A stretch of DNA of 64,000 bases, taken from the NCBI RefSeq assembly GCF_963662255.1, contig NC_085046.1:141747762-141811761 (forward strand). Direction: 5' to 3'. The notes under the pieces are model-generated. The model searched no databases. It saw nothing but the letters and a program-made list of their open reading frames with translations, and was not told the DNA's origin. Below are positions 12,833-24,572 of this stretch, piece after piece. Origin of the DNA: Cinclus cinclus. Lineage: Eukaryota > Chordata > Aves > Passeriformes > Cinclidae. Within the stretch, counting starts at the first letter, position 1. Each line of letters starts with the position of its first letter. The position numbers and the translations under genes are program-made.

Positions 12833-13900
12833 AATCAGGTGCATGTACAACCTTGTAGTGCTTAAAACCAGGGAAACCAAATTCCATTCCATCTGTTTGG
12901 GTGTATGCAAACTACTTATTTTGTTCCAGTGCAGCTGGTGGAGCCTTGTCTGGTAGAGTTTAGGACGCAGTTTGTCCAGTCAGATGTGGACACCTGTGTG
13001 TGATGAGATGGGCCACACCCAGATCTCCAATCACCAACCAGTTCTCCAAGGCTCTGTAGGGTGCATTCTCCAATGTCAAAGCCAGCACCATTCCCAAAAT
13101 CTTTATTTGCTGCTAAAGGTCTTCACATTCACCTGATATAATTCATGGCACCACTTTGTGCCTTTTACCTCAGAGATTTGGTAGCTTTATGCCACAGACT
13201 GCAACTTTCCAATGAAAGCCCATCAGTCCATTCCCAATCCATTACAGATACAGCAAACAGAATATATCCTCCAATCATGTAGCAGTCTTTTTCATATTTG
13301 AAAACTGTGCAATCAGAATTATAATTTGACAGATTGGGCAATTTTAAAAATTGTTCACTTAAACAAACATGTTCGTGTTCATAAAACTGCTAGATCTGCC
13401 CTGGAAATCTTTTTTTTTTTTCATAGTTGGTCTGTGAATACTTTAATTCTAATATGATAAAAATAATTTTTTTCAGCTGAAAATTATGAGAAGCTATTTC
13501 CAGCTTCAAAGTATTGTGCAGTGTGTGCTACAATGGAAAAACATTTTTTAAAACCCTGTATTTCTGTACCGAAAACATTTTATAAGAAAATGATTAACAA
13601 ATTAAAAGTCTGTTCAATGGCATTTCTAGCAGAGAAGCCAGTACCACACAGTTGTTGTCAGCAACAGCTTATGTTCCTTTTAACTTCTTCCTGACGGATC
13701 TGTTCTCAAGCCATGTACCTTGAACTAAGCTATAACTTCTTCCCTAACTATTGTGACTTAGTGTCTCTCACAAAAGTTATATGAAGTAAGGAAGACTACT
13801 GTCTACGTAAGACTTTGCCAGCTTTTTCAAAAAGACATTGTTTAACCAAGGAAAATTTAAACTAGTGAAAGCAATGCATATATTACTTTTTAAAACTAAT

Positions 13901-13929
13901 GTTTTGATTTGTTTTGTTTTGTTTTGTTT
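13901..13929. repeat. (TTTTG)n simple repeat
   Basis: About 29 bp of GTTTT units, with one interruption (gattt) near the left end. Confidence 0.9.
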
Positions 13930-16689
13930 AGGGGTATGTGTATATAGACACATAGAGATATTTTTATTCATATAAAAATAATGCATTTTATTTTAGAGTA
14001 CTGTCTGCTGTGAATATAAAATATGGCCTTAAAATCCCATAGAACTTTTCTGTTATTGACTATAATTTGCTACAATCAGACTGAAATCTTTTGTATATAA
14101 TTTATTAATAATCAATTTGTTTGCCCTTGTCTATATTTTTACTCTTCCCAACATCTATCTCTGAATTTAGCCATGAGTCAATTTCATCCTGGTTCTATTT
14201 AACTTCTAATCATTTTTCTTTAAACTTGTGATTTCTCAGGTCAACACTGTTTGAATTTATATACCATAGGAAGCTATTTACCTGGATGTATTTATTTTTT
14301 CATTAAAGCCATCTCTGGCAATACTAATACTGGCAAATTCCTATATGCAAATATGATTCCACTACCTCTGTGTTTGAGGTCATATTTACCCAGAGGTACT
14401 GACCCTTTAAATTCAGTCCAGTTTGTTTTGGTCACCTAATTTGTTTATTTTTTCAACTCTAAAATGAATGAGATCTAGCATACAGTATTAAAAGATTTTT
14501 AAGAAGTATGCACAATGTGTGCCTTCTCCATGAACACTGCCAGTGGAAAATCACATATAAAAATAAATGGTCCTTTAAAACTGCTAATAAATATTTGGTT
14601 CCATATTGTGAGGAGGAGGCATACACTTTGCTTGTGAAAATCAACTAAAGTTCTACACACAGAAGATTTCCAGAATCAGGTACATATGCTCTAGATTGAT
14701 ACTTGGGACATTAAATAGAAACACTCCATAAATTTGACTGTACCTCTTTTGTCTGAACAATACAGTTGGATTATGCAGTAAAATTTTGACACCACTTAAA
14801 ATGGAGAATTGATCAGAATGCTGGTCTGTTTTTTGTAGTACTAAAACCATTCCATTACTTTTTTTCTCTAGCCTTTTATTCTGAAGCATGCTAGGTGTTG
14901 TTTTTTATGGAAACTATTGGATTAGGTCTATGTTTAGGAAAGCATTAAACATATGGCTAAATAAGAAAAAAAAAAGGAAAAAAAGTAAGCATTCTCCTTG
15001 AAATCAATGGACCTGCTTCTAAAATTAAAGTTAAGCATCTGCTTAAGTATTTCTTGGCCTGGGTCTGCAATCCATACACAGATGGACAAACAGTGGTAGT
15101 GAGTTTCAAGATGTCATAATGACAAAAAAGGCTCCTTTAGATCGTTCATCTATCTAGATATTTATATGGCATCCATCTCCATATAAACTGCAGTATCTAT
15201 CTTAGGGCAGCCAAGAGTGAGGTCATATAATTCCCCTGAATCTAGCTTAATTACTGGCTCTTCATTGCTGGCCTTCCAGGGCAGCTAGCTGTGACACCCT
15301 GAATAATTACATGAACACTCTGCATCCACTGCTCCTGGCTGCTCAAAAAAAACCTCACTGGCTTTGCACTGAAGGAAAAGGAGAATTTGTCAAAGACAAA
15401 TGTGCTGCTCAGCTAAGGACACCTTCCAGACAACGGACAACCAGCAGGAACTGGCAACAAGACCTTCTTAAACAACTTCATCCATAAAAGACTGTCTTAT
15501 TTGTTCCTACATGCCATGTCCCTCCAAAATTATGAACAAGTTTCCTGTAAAGCTCCCTCTCTTCCTACCATCAAACTCTGTTGACTATAAATCATCCCAT
15601 AGTTCACTAGTTAGCTGGCTTCACATTCATAACATAATATTTCCCCTCCAGCATCAAGTCATGCCGGCTCCATGGGGTATAATTCCTGAAGTAAAGCCGT
15701 GATCTTCGAGTCAGAAATTGCTTTCCACTCCACAAAGGAGAAGGGTTTGTTAATCGTGCAACTATTTAAAAGTCACTCCCAAGATGTGCACCTGAGCTCA
15801 GAGTCTGTAATTTATAATCTACCCACCCACACACGTGCACTGCAATCAGATCACTGTTCCCACAGAAAATAAACATGCTGAAACACAAGACCCAGCACAG
15901 TTCCAAGCAGTGATAAAACATTTAAAAGATAGGGGATGATTTCACAATATCTCTCGGTTGCATAGAGCAGGGGCAGATATACCCTCACCTGCTGTGGAGT
16001 GTTAGTTCAAATGTACAGACATAAGGAGAGAGAGCTTCCTTTCATCTCATCCCATCTTTACAAATCAGGCTTTGATATGATGGAAGTAAAGTTCCCAATG
16101 CCAAAAGATGAGTGGTTCAAAAAACTCTTAGTGAAAGGATTGGGAGCTACTAAAAAACCCCCAAACTTCTCAGCCTGTCATTTTCCCATCATATAGTACC
16201 TCTAACATCAAGTAAACCTACACTGGGGAGAAACTGACTGCAAACAAATCAGTAAACACAGATTTTGGTAGAACACTCTGAGAAACTCAAAATAAAATAG
16301 TGTCTTTTAAATTAATCTCGGTGTCTATGTGCAGTTGAATGACTGAAGGGCTTTGTGGCAGCCATGGAACATGATCATTTATAATAATCATAATCACATA
16401 AACTTATTTGTCATGGAACTACACGTCCCAGGAGGCAGTAGTTGTGTCCTGGGAAGACTGTGGTACATCATGCAACAGCTAATTACATAACGTACATCTA
16501 GTTCAACTTTTTACCTTTGTTTGGGATGAAAACAAGTGCTGATATACCTGCATTTTTCAAAAGGCAATTATTGCATTTTCAACTAATTTCAAAAAAGACA
16601 GTGCCAAATTCCTGTTGGCATTCTGGTGTGTGTCCTCACCAAAATAACTGTGAACTTGGGCGTCCTTTAGTAGGGTAGATATTTCTAAA

Positions 16690-16885
16690 GGTTCTAGGCA
16701 CTAGAGCACTTAAGCACATCATTAATATTAATGGGGTTATCCTTCCAACTTTTCTATGAGTCTTTATTACCCCCATTTTGCAAACTGAGAATTGAATTTC
16801 AAAGTCACTTGCCCAAGGCAATACAGGAGTTTTGTACTGGTGCCAGGATGGAGCCCACATTTCTGGAGTCCTCATCCAAAGTGTC
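16690..16885 (-). mobile_element. MIR-family SINE relic, minus strand
   Basis: Read on the plus strand this follows the reverse complement of the MIR consensus in the right order. First comes 'gttctaggcactagagcac' (16691 on), matching the GTTCTAAGCGCTTTAC segment. Then 'ttattacccccattttgca' near 16762 matches TATCCCCATTTTACA. The hallmark 'cacttgcccaaggc' follows at 16806-16819, then 'tgccaggatggagcccac' and 'ctggagtcctcatccaaag' at the end. This is the best-preserved ancient SINE of the window and covers about 195 bp of the roughly 260-bp family length. Family order and spacing are from memory. Confidence 0.75.
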
Positions 16886-19800
16886 TTTTTCTACCCTCTC
16901 CTGACAGACACAAAAGAAATTTTGTACCTCAGTATTTTCTATTGGTCTGCTTCTAAGTTATTGCCTCCTACTTATGATCATGCCAAAGTGAGCTCTTATT
17001 TTCAGGTTAGAGATAGCACCTCCATACAAGGGGAATAGGATTTAATTTGCAGTCTTGCTCTCTCCTTGGCTGTCAGGAAGCACAATCCCTGAAGAAAAAA
17101 TGAGTGCTCTATGTTGTACAATTGCAGTGATTGCTCTGGCTGATTAAGAAGTGGTATTAATACATTCCATGGATGAACTATCCAATCTTCCTTAGCCTGA
17201 GGGATAGAAACTAAAATCTTGGGCCTAGATGGAGTATTCAAAAGAGCTGAAGAGAATCCCTGGAGAACACAATGGTTTTGTTTTTTTCCCCTTACTTTGA
17301 GTACACTGACCAAATACACCAAATGTACACAAAAATATACCAAATGTCTTGAAAATAGGAAAAATAAGTAAATCTCACCGAAAGAGCCTTTCATACCTGA
17401 TCTTTTCGGATTGTGTGGGTTCGCATTTCTGAAGTTTTGCTCTGGATTCAATGCACTCAGAGATGCACATCAAAGCCTACATGGAACTGTTGTTGTTAAA
17501 TCAAGATCAAATAGTCTGATTTTCCTACTGTATCATAACTATGGCTAGATTTGCTGAAAATTTACTCCAGAATTCTGGACAGAACCTTCACTTACCTAGA
17601 GCAAGGCTGAGATTTGTCATTCTAGGCACAATCAGAAACATGAGCAAGAAGAACTTACAGATCTCCAAGGTGACATCTCAGTCCTCATATTGCTGAGCAG
17701 CTGTTAAGCTTCTAATGCACAAAATAGTAAAATATTTATGTCTGTATTTTAAAACACAATGATAAATTATGTTTTTAAGACCCCTTAAGCTGAACATGCA
17801 CATCTTAATCATAAACTGGGGGTTTAGCAAATATTGCAGTGATTGATACTGAGATTTAAAAGCAATGTCCCATAGTTCTCATTTTGGGAAGCAGAGGTTC
17901 ATGATGCAAATCAGATACATTTGAGAAACAGAACCAGACTAAAGTACCTGTTGTGATATCTAACCTTCATTCTGTAGATTCTTATCCCCACTGTCCTCAT
18001 CACATTTTTAAAAAACTTTCATAATCTTGTGACTTCCAAGTCCATGACTTCTCCTGTCCCATCTGCACTTGAGATAGCTCCTAAACTAACGTAATTAAGT
18101 GCTGCTAGCCTAATGAAATATAACTTTCTTTTCCCCCATAACTATGAAGCTGTTAAGAGGTAAGAAATTCTTTAGCATTTCGTGGCTTTTTCCACCAGTA
18201 CATCCAGGTATTCAGGCACAAATATCTTGATACCACTTGGCTGATGTTCAGAGAAAACTTTGTGCTCTGGGTTTCAGTGTGGCCCTTTACAGTCATGGAA
18301 ACCATCTGTTAAGCTACAGTGTAGAATTAATAATCTTCAGAATTTGAGGATACTTTTGTCCTTGAACACTATTTGGTTTCAGGTCCTCAGTCTAGTAGTT
18401 TCAAATCACCCTCAGAAAAAAGTTAGAATTAAACTTCATATACACTTTAAACCCTACAGAAACTGGGAATGTTCCTTCACACCAACATTAGACAGTCTGT
18501 AGGGCACAATCTCCTCCATAATGCCTAGGTCATGTGAGGATATTTCTTTGTATACTTATTAATTAAGGTGTCATGAATTAATTAGGCACAATGCCACTAA
18601 AAAGGCGACGATAAGCAGTGCATCTTATATGCTAACAGTATGGGCGTCTCTTACATCAGTGAATCATCCCTATTTCCCAAATCAGCAATTTCACTGTGCC
18701 CTGTGGGTGAATGTCTTTCATAGAAATTATTCCCAGAACTTCTTTAAGGAACATCTGAGACAGCACTGTAACACCACTAATTTATCTTTCCACACCTATG
18801 CTAGAGCCCATTTGGCCAAGAGCTCTTTTACTCACATCTCCACCCCAGGTGTGAGGTCCTCCTCCTACCTTTCAATTGTCTTTGGGATCATGGCCTTGTC
18901 ACACCTCCCTCCCTCTGTGTAGACTGAAACCACTGCACCTGATGGAGGCTTTGTACCTGGGCCCAAAGGGCAGTGCTCTGCTCTCAGAGCCCTCCATGCT
19001 TTCTGAAAGACTACCCAAGAACAGGCACAGCTTGGAATGAACTGGAGGACCCTTTCCTTTCAAAGCTGAGTTTTCTGAGGAGGTGAAATTGCAAGCTGTG
19101 ATGATAAAAACACCCCAATTTTTTGGTCATCAAGAAATTCAACTTATAAGAATGCTACATATTAAAAAAGCCAAAAACAATCCAAGTGAGAGAAAAATGC
19201 TGAAAATGTGATAAGGTTAAATAAAAAAGGTTAAACTGTCAAACCATGCCAGATATTTCAAGGAGTAAAAATGGTACCTGTAAATAAACATCTTGGCAGG
19301 ACAACGTATCCTCTGGCTCCCGGTTATAGGTACCACCTGGGTGGCAAGTGCTCAGCACCTCTGAAAATTAAGGCAGTTATTGATGCAGAGACTGAGGTTG
19401 CCTCAGTCCTGAAAGGTTTGCCTTGTTTGAGATTTTGTTTGTTTGTTTTCTTGTATTCTTTTTTCCCTGAGGACTTAATGAAATGATAGTAAGTTAAAAA
19501 GTTACCATGCCTCATCTGCTGTGCTGCTATTCTATACTGTCTTCACGTCCAGATGAGTTGACTTTCTCCTCTGCCAGGCAGAGGCTGGTTCCTTTGTGTT
19601 ACCTGATGTTATGTATTATCAGCACTTCCTTTCATTGCAAGGCACCTGTGGACATCAGTATGAGCACATGTGACCTGAGGCATTTTGGCAAGCATATATG
19701 GAAAAACATAGGCATCTCTGTATTATGAAGTAACATAGCAGTTTAAAAGATCTGTATATCGCTCTGGGGATCTGCCTCAATTGGAACTTAAGCAAGTAAG

Positions 19801-20685
19801 TAACTTTTCAGGTCCCATTCAAAATGTTTTGCCTGAGATTGCACAGGAGAGCTGCCAGAATGAACTCCAAGCAGCTGAAATCACAGATAAAACCTCTGCC
19901 ACTAACGCATCCTTCCCTCATTTATAGCTAATTTAATCTCCCTATCTGGACTCTGCTCAGCTAGGATTGACAGCAGTGTAAATCACTGCAATAATGCCAC
20001 TCCAGAAGCTGCACACAGTACATTTTTACTTTGCCTAATAATACATCAAAGAAGAGAGACAGAGGAGACAAAGGACATTATTAGGATTGACCTAACTTGC
20101 TTTGCTTAAAAGGCATCAATGGCAAAGCAAGATGGGCTAAAATGTTGAAGAAAGAGCCACATACCTTGCAGTTCTCTAAACCAAGAACCAGAGGGGTCTG
20201 TAGGGATCTGTATTGATTTAAATGAGTTTTGTACCAGATCCCTATATGGTATGGTTAAGAGATTCTGGGCAGCGTGAGCCGTCAAGGAAAGGATGTAGTT
20301 AAAATTAGTTTTGATAAAAAAGGGAAAACAAGATTTCAAAAGTACAGAGTGTTACCAGGATGCTTTCTGAGCCCCACTCTTCCTGCTGTGCTTTAATTCT
20401 TTTGTTACTACAAGCACAAACACCTTCCAGGCCAGGAAATACAATGTCTCTGGAAGTAATTATCTTTACACACAATAGGCACAGAAAGCATTGTCACCAC
20501 CTGAGAAGCTCACATGGCTAAAAAGTTTGCATATAGATATTCCCGGGCCAACAGTGGAAAGTGAAGGAGGCCAACAAAAAAGCCAAGAGAGTGAATGAGG
20601 TAGATGCTTTTATAAACAACATATTTTCTTATTTGGGGGGTTTTCATTAAATTATAATTCTAACTAAGTTAAAGATCAGCTGGAT
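16886..20685. other. Unique AT-rich noncoding sequence, no gene seen
   Basis: The only long open frame is on the minus strand at 17002-17451 (149 codons). Its predicted protein has no motif I recognise and no splice or polyadenylation context that stands out. I see no recognisable transposon. Confidence 0.65.
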
Positions 20686-20762
20686 CCAGCCAAGTTCACA
20701 CATGGCAGCAAGGCAGGGGAAGGGCAGAATCCAGGAATCCTTCCTGCTCTATTCAAGAGTGA
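20686..20762 (-). mobile_element. Probable MIR SINE fragment, minus strand
   Basis: 'ccaagttcacacatggcagc' at about 20690 is followed by 'ggcagaatccaggaatcc' and 'ctgctctattcaagagt'. These line up with the reverse-complement MIR core (CCCAAGGTCACACAGC..., then GGCAGAGCCAGGATTCGAACCC...). The match is short and degraded, so a chance likeness is possible. Confidence 0.45.
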
Positions 20763-21979
20763 TTAGTAAGACCCTCAGTTCTTCATAACATTTTCCACCC
20801 CCTAGCTCTCAAAGAACCATTTTAACAAAAGCCATGGAACACTGTTATGGAGAAGAAAGTAGCTAGGTCATGTTAAAGATCAGTGTCAGAGTAAAATATA
20901 GTCCTAAATCAGTATGTCCTTAGTTGCTTCTGACTGCCATTTAATAGTAGCAAAAAAAGCAAAGTAACAAAAAATATGTATTTAAGTTCTAAGATCATAA
21001 AAATAAGAAAAACACAAACATGCAAATTAGTAAATGACCCAAATCCAGCTTTTGCTTCTCAGACTACTGCTAGCCATTACTTTGAAATAAGAGATCTGTC
21101 TGATAGCAAATTGGCATTCAACAGGACCAAGTATTTTGCATCTCTGTTCAGATTGTTCTTTAATAGCATGTACATTCCTCAAATCTGAAATGGCCTTTTG
21201 GTCTTCTGGTCTCCTGGTCTCAGCCTCTGAAGCATCAGCTGGGTCTTCAACGGATGATTGTAAGGACACAAAGGTCTCTGCATACCCTTCTGCTAAGAGC
21301 ATGTAGGAGACAAACCTATAACCAGACATACATATGGGTGTGAAAGTGATCCACACAACCAGAGGTTCAAATTTAGAGTCCTCTTTAGAAATGGAGTCCT
21401 CTCAAGGGACATGGCTGAGATTTGGTCAACGAAAAGCATTGTTGGTATAAGGATAGCAGAACCTAAATATTAGTCAAAAAACATCTGGTTAAAACACAGG
21501 TCTGAAAGTGAGGAGTCTGCTCTCTTACACTCTCAAGTTGCATATGTGGGGAGACAGTTTTGGTGGATGCCCCCCTTAACTTCAGCATTTAAGCACTCAG
21601 ACTGCCACCAGCCTGGAAGCTTTGGGAGACCACAATCTCCTGGGACATCTGAGGGTTTGGGTGTCAGCACTACTGAAGCAAAGCAGAGGTCCTTAATAGT
21701 GAACTTTGTTCAGAGATTTTGATGGCAACCTGTCAGAGGAGACCACTCTCCAGGGCTAATAGGAAACTGGGAGCATAAAACCCCTAAAAGTATGATTGAA
21801 GTTCAGCTTATATATGCTTTTCTTTTTCTACCAAAATATTTCTATTCTTTAAAATATGAAAAATGTGGTTTCGTTTTTTACCTTCATAGTCCATAAGAAA
21901 TATATTAATTATATTTTTATTTGGAAATAGCAAAAGTTTTCCTCGTCCTCAACTCTAATTCATGCCAGGGCAATGTTAA
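20763..21979. other. Unique noncoding sequence
   Basis: No gene or repeat recognised. A 109-codon minus-strand open frame at 21027-21356 matches nothing I know and overlaps a plus-strand frame. Confidence 0.6.
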
Positions 21980-23165
21980 TCATAGAATCACGGAATCATA
22001 GAATAGTTGGGGTTGAAACGGGCTTTAAAGATCATCAAGTCCCAAACCTCCTGTCACGTCCAGGAATACCTTCCAATAGACCAAGTTAAAAACCTTATCC
22101 AGCCTGGCCTTCACATGTTTAGGAATGGGGCATCCACAACTGATGTGGGCAACCTGTTCCAGTGTCTCATCACCCTCACAGTGAAGAATTTCTTCTTTAT
22201 ATTTGATCTAAATCTACTCTCTTCTCTTTAAAGCCATTTCCTTTGTTCCATTACTACCTGCCCTTGTAAAACAATTTTCTCTCTAAGTTTACTTGTAGCG
22301 CCCTTTAGGTGCTGGAAGGCTGGCCTAAGAGCTCTCCAGAGCCTTCCTTTCCCCAGGCTGAAAAACCCCAACTCTTTCAGCCTGTCTTCATAGGAAAGGT
22401 GTCCCAGCCCTCTGATCATCTTCATGACCCTCCTCTGCACTTGCTCTGACAGGTCCAGTAGGTCCAATGTTCTTTTTTCTGGAGACCTCAGAGCTAGCAC
22501 AGCACTCTCAGTGGGGTCTCAGCAGAGCACAGTAGAAGTGAGAATCATCTACCTTGACCTGCTGCCCACACTAGTTTGGATGCAGTCCAGAACAGTGTTG
22601 GCTTCCTGGGCTGCCAGAGCATATTGACAGGTCATGTTGGACTGCTCATTAGCCAAGACCTTCAAGCCCTTCTCCTCAGGGCTACTATCAGTCTATTTTC
22701 CAGCCCATAGCTGTGCTTGGGTTTGCCCTGACCCAGGGGCAGGACTTTGTACTTGGCCTTGCTAAACTTCATGAGCTTCACAGGTCCCACCTCTCCAGGT
22801 CCCTCTGGATGGTGCTCCTTCCCTCTGGCCTCTTGACTTCACCACGCAGCTGGGTGACATCAACAGACTTGCTGAGGCTGCACTTGATCCCAGTCCATGT
22901 CACCAGCAAAGATGTTAAACAGTGCTGGTCCCAGTACTGACCCCAAGGAATGTCACCTTTCTCCTCTTGGGCATCAAGCCATTGGCTTGCTGTTTGAGTG
23001 CAACCACCCAGCCAAATCCTTATCTACCACCTGATCCATCTCAAATCCATGTCCTCACAATTTAGATACAAGAATGTTTTGTGAGAAAGTATCAAAAGCT
23101 TTGCACAAGTCCAGGTATGCTACTCTAAGAAGCTATTAATTTAGTGGATTGACTCTGTAACACCT
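21980..23165 (-). mobile_element. CR1 LINE, about 1.2 kb, 5'-truncated, minus strand
   Basis: The left end is a clean CR1 3' terminus in reverse: 'tcatagaatcacggaatcat' (21980 on), then 'agttggggttgaaacgggct' and 'aaagatcatcaagtccc'. Moving right it passes through the 3' UTR ('gggcaacctgttccagtgtc' near 22148), then the ORF2 C-terminal coding part in antisense. It reaches upstream ORF2 sequence ('gttaaacagtgctggtccc' near 22914 and 'aaagctttgcacaagtccag' near 23096). Stops and frameshifts break the reading frame. It is the largest and best-preserved CR1 copy here and resembles the CR1-Y-like group; the subfamily call is tentative. Confidence 0.92.
22228..22500 (-). pseudogene. CR1 ORF2 C-terminal remnant (reverse-transcriptase protein tail)
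   Basis: This open stretch of 90 codons on the minus strand encodes the C-terminal, post-catalytic region of the CR1 ORF2 protein. It shows the family-typical series VQRRVMKMIRGLGHLSYEDR followed by LKELGFFSLGKGRL. The endonuclease domain is absent, and no catalytic reverse-transcriptase motif is present in this open stretch. The methionine is incidental, since the real protein would begin kilobases upstream in a full-length element. It is a dead fragment with no expected function, and it lies within the CR1 at 21980-23165. Confidence 0.85.
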
Positions 23166-24243
23166 TTCTTATTTTTTTCCCTGATAAACTAAGCAAACAT
23201 GAGGTCACCGCAAGGGCTTGGAAACTGCAGCATGACAATGGAGTAGCAAAGTGGCTGAAGTGCAGAGAAACTTTTAGAAGATCAGGCCAAGATAGTCAGC
23301 TTCAGTGACAGTACCAGCTTTCACCTTTGAACAACACTTGTTACCGAGATCTACTACTAACTCATAAAAGGCCTGAGACAAAAATCCCTGAAAGCAGATA
23401 GGATGGAGGGATCTCTGCATACTTACCCTGTTTGTACTTTCTTTTCTAGCTTATACTCTTCCTTTTTTCTCCTATCTAACCTCAGAGACAGGATGCTGAG
23501 CTGTAGAACCCTTTTGGCTGACCCTGTACAGCCCCTCTGATGCCCTTTTATTTATGTTGTTAAAAGGAAGTGATTTTCTCTTATTCTCAATCATTGTCAA
23601 CAAACAGCAAACTCCTCCAAAGGCATTTTCGACAGAGTCAACCTTAGCACTTGAATTCAAGGATTAGTCACAGGCTGCTGGAGTAAAAACAAAGTAAATG
23701 TAAACAGGCAATGCTTTTGCCAGAAGTATGCAAGAGCCTGTGTGGGAAATAATATAAGAGCTTGTGTGATCGTACACTCTTTTATTAAAATAAAACCTTT
23801 CACAACAATTCCTAACATGACTTTTCCCCTCAAGTATCACCATTCATTAAACAAAGCTTGCCTGTGCAATTATCAAATATGTAAGACTTGTGATATCTGG
23901 TAGATCCCTCTCTGGGTGTATTTTAAATTGCTGTTGTTTAATTATTAACTGACTCCATCATGTTTTCTTTCTATACGTGTTCTTTATTTCAGAAATACAT
24001 CCTGCAGTACTAAGTGGAAAGATAAGCCCAGTCAAGAGTCTGAGGAGTAATACAAAAATCAGTTTTAGTAGGTTTTCTCACTTTCTGTTTCTCAGTTTTC
24101 CCAAATTATTGACAATGCCAAGACGGAGAAAGGAAAGAAAATTCATTATGGAAAGTTACACTGGGCTTTGTGGCTGAAGGTAGCTCTTCACCTACCTTCT
24201 TTTCATCTCTGGCTTAGTGAGATTGCAAGTATGAAACAAAAAG
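23166..24243. other. Unique noncoding sequence
   Basis: About 1.1 kb with no recognisable gene. Short open frames (60-66 codons) are unremarkable. Confidence 0.6.
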
Positions 24244-24572
24244 TGCGGTGGCGTGAAGGTTTAAAGAAAACACCACCCTGGAGCTGACTGCTACCATAGA
24301 AATGGGCAAAGTTTATTCTAATTCACAGGGTGATTTTTTAGGCAGTTGTTGTACATCAGGTGACCACTTCATAAAATGCACAAGTCTGATAAATAGGAAT
24401 GTCAAGAAACTGTTTCATTAGGTGTTAAAAGAGTTTGTCCTGTCCAGCTAAATCAGGCTGTTTGGGCTCAGATTAGGATGTAGAAACACAGAGATACGGG
24501 CACTGTTCACAAAACCATCCCAGTGGTGAAGGATCCTGTTTTGGCATCTCCACAACAGGGTAGCCCATTACA
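24244..24572 (-). mobile_element. Possible solo LTR of an endogenous retrovirus-like element
   Basis: On the minus strand this 329-bp segment would start TGTAATGG and end CGCCACCGCA. It would thus have the TG...CA termini of an LTR. It has an AATAAA polyadenylation signal (reverse complement at 24312-24317) about 70 bp before its 3' end. No flanking target-site duplication is visible, and no internal retroviral sequence adjoins it. The assignment rests on end structure and layout only, so it could be unique sequence. Confidence 0.3.

Larger units (their letters stand above)
12131..16689. other. Unique AT-rich noncoding sequence, no gene seen
   Basis: This stretch contains two simple repeats, listed separately, and homopolymer tracts. 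Open frames are under 80 codons and unremarkable. The segment at about 12940-13180 is slightly richer in GC and has a repeat-like look, but I could not match it to any family. Confidence 0.65.

Noticed and set aside
12940..13180. GC-richer segment that looks repeat-like
   Set aside because: I could not match it to CR1, MIR or an LTR, and it has no second copy in the window.
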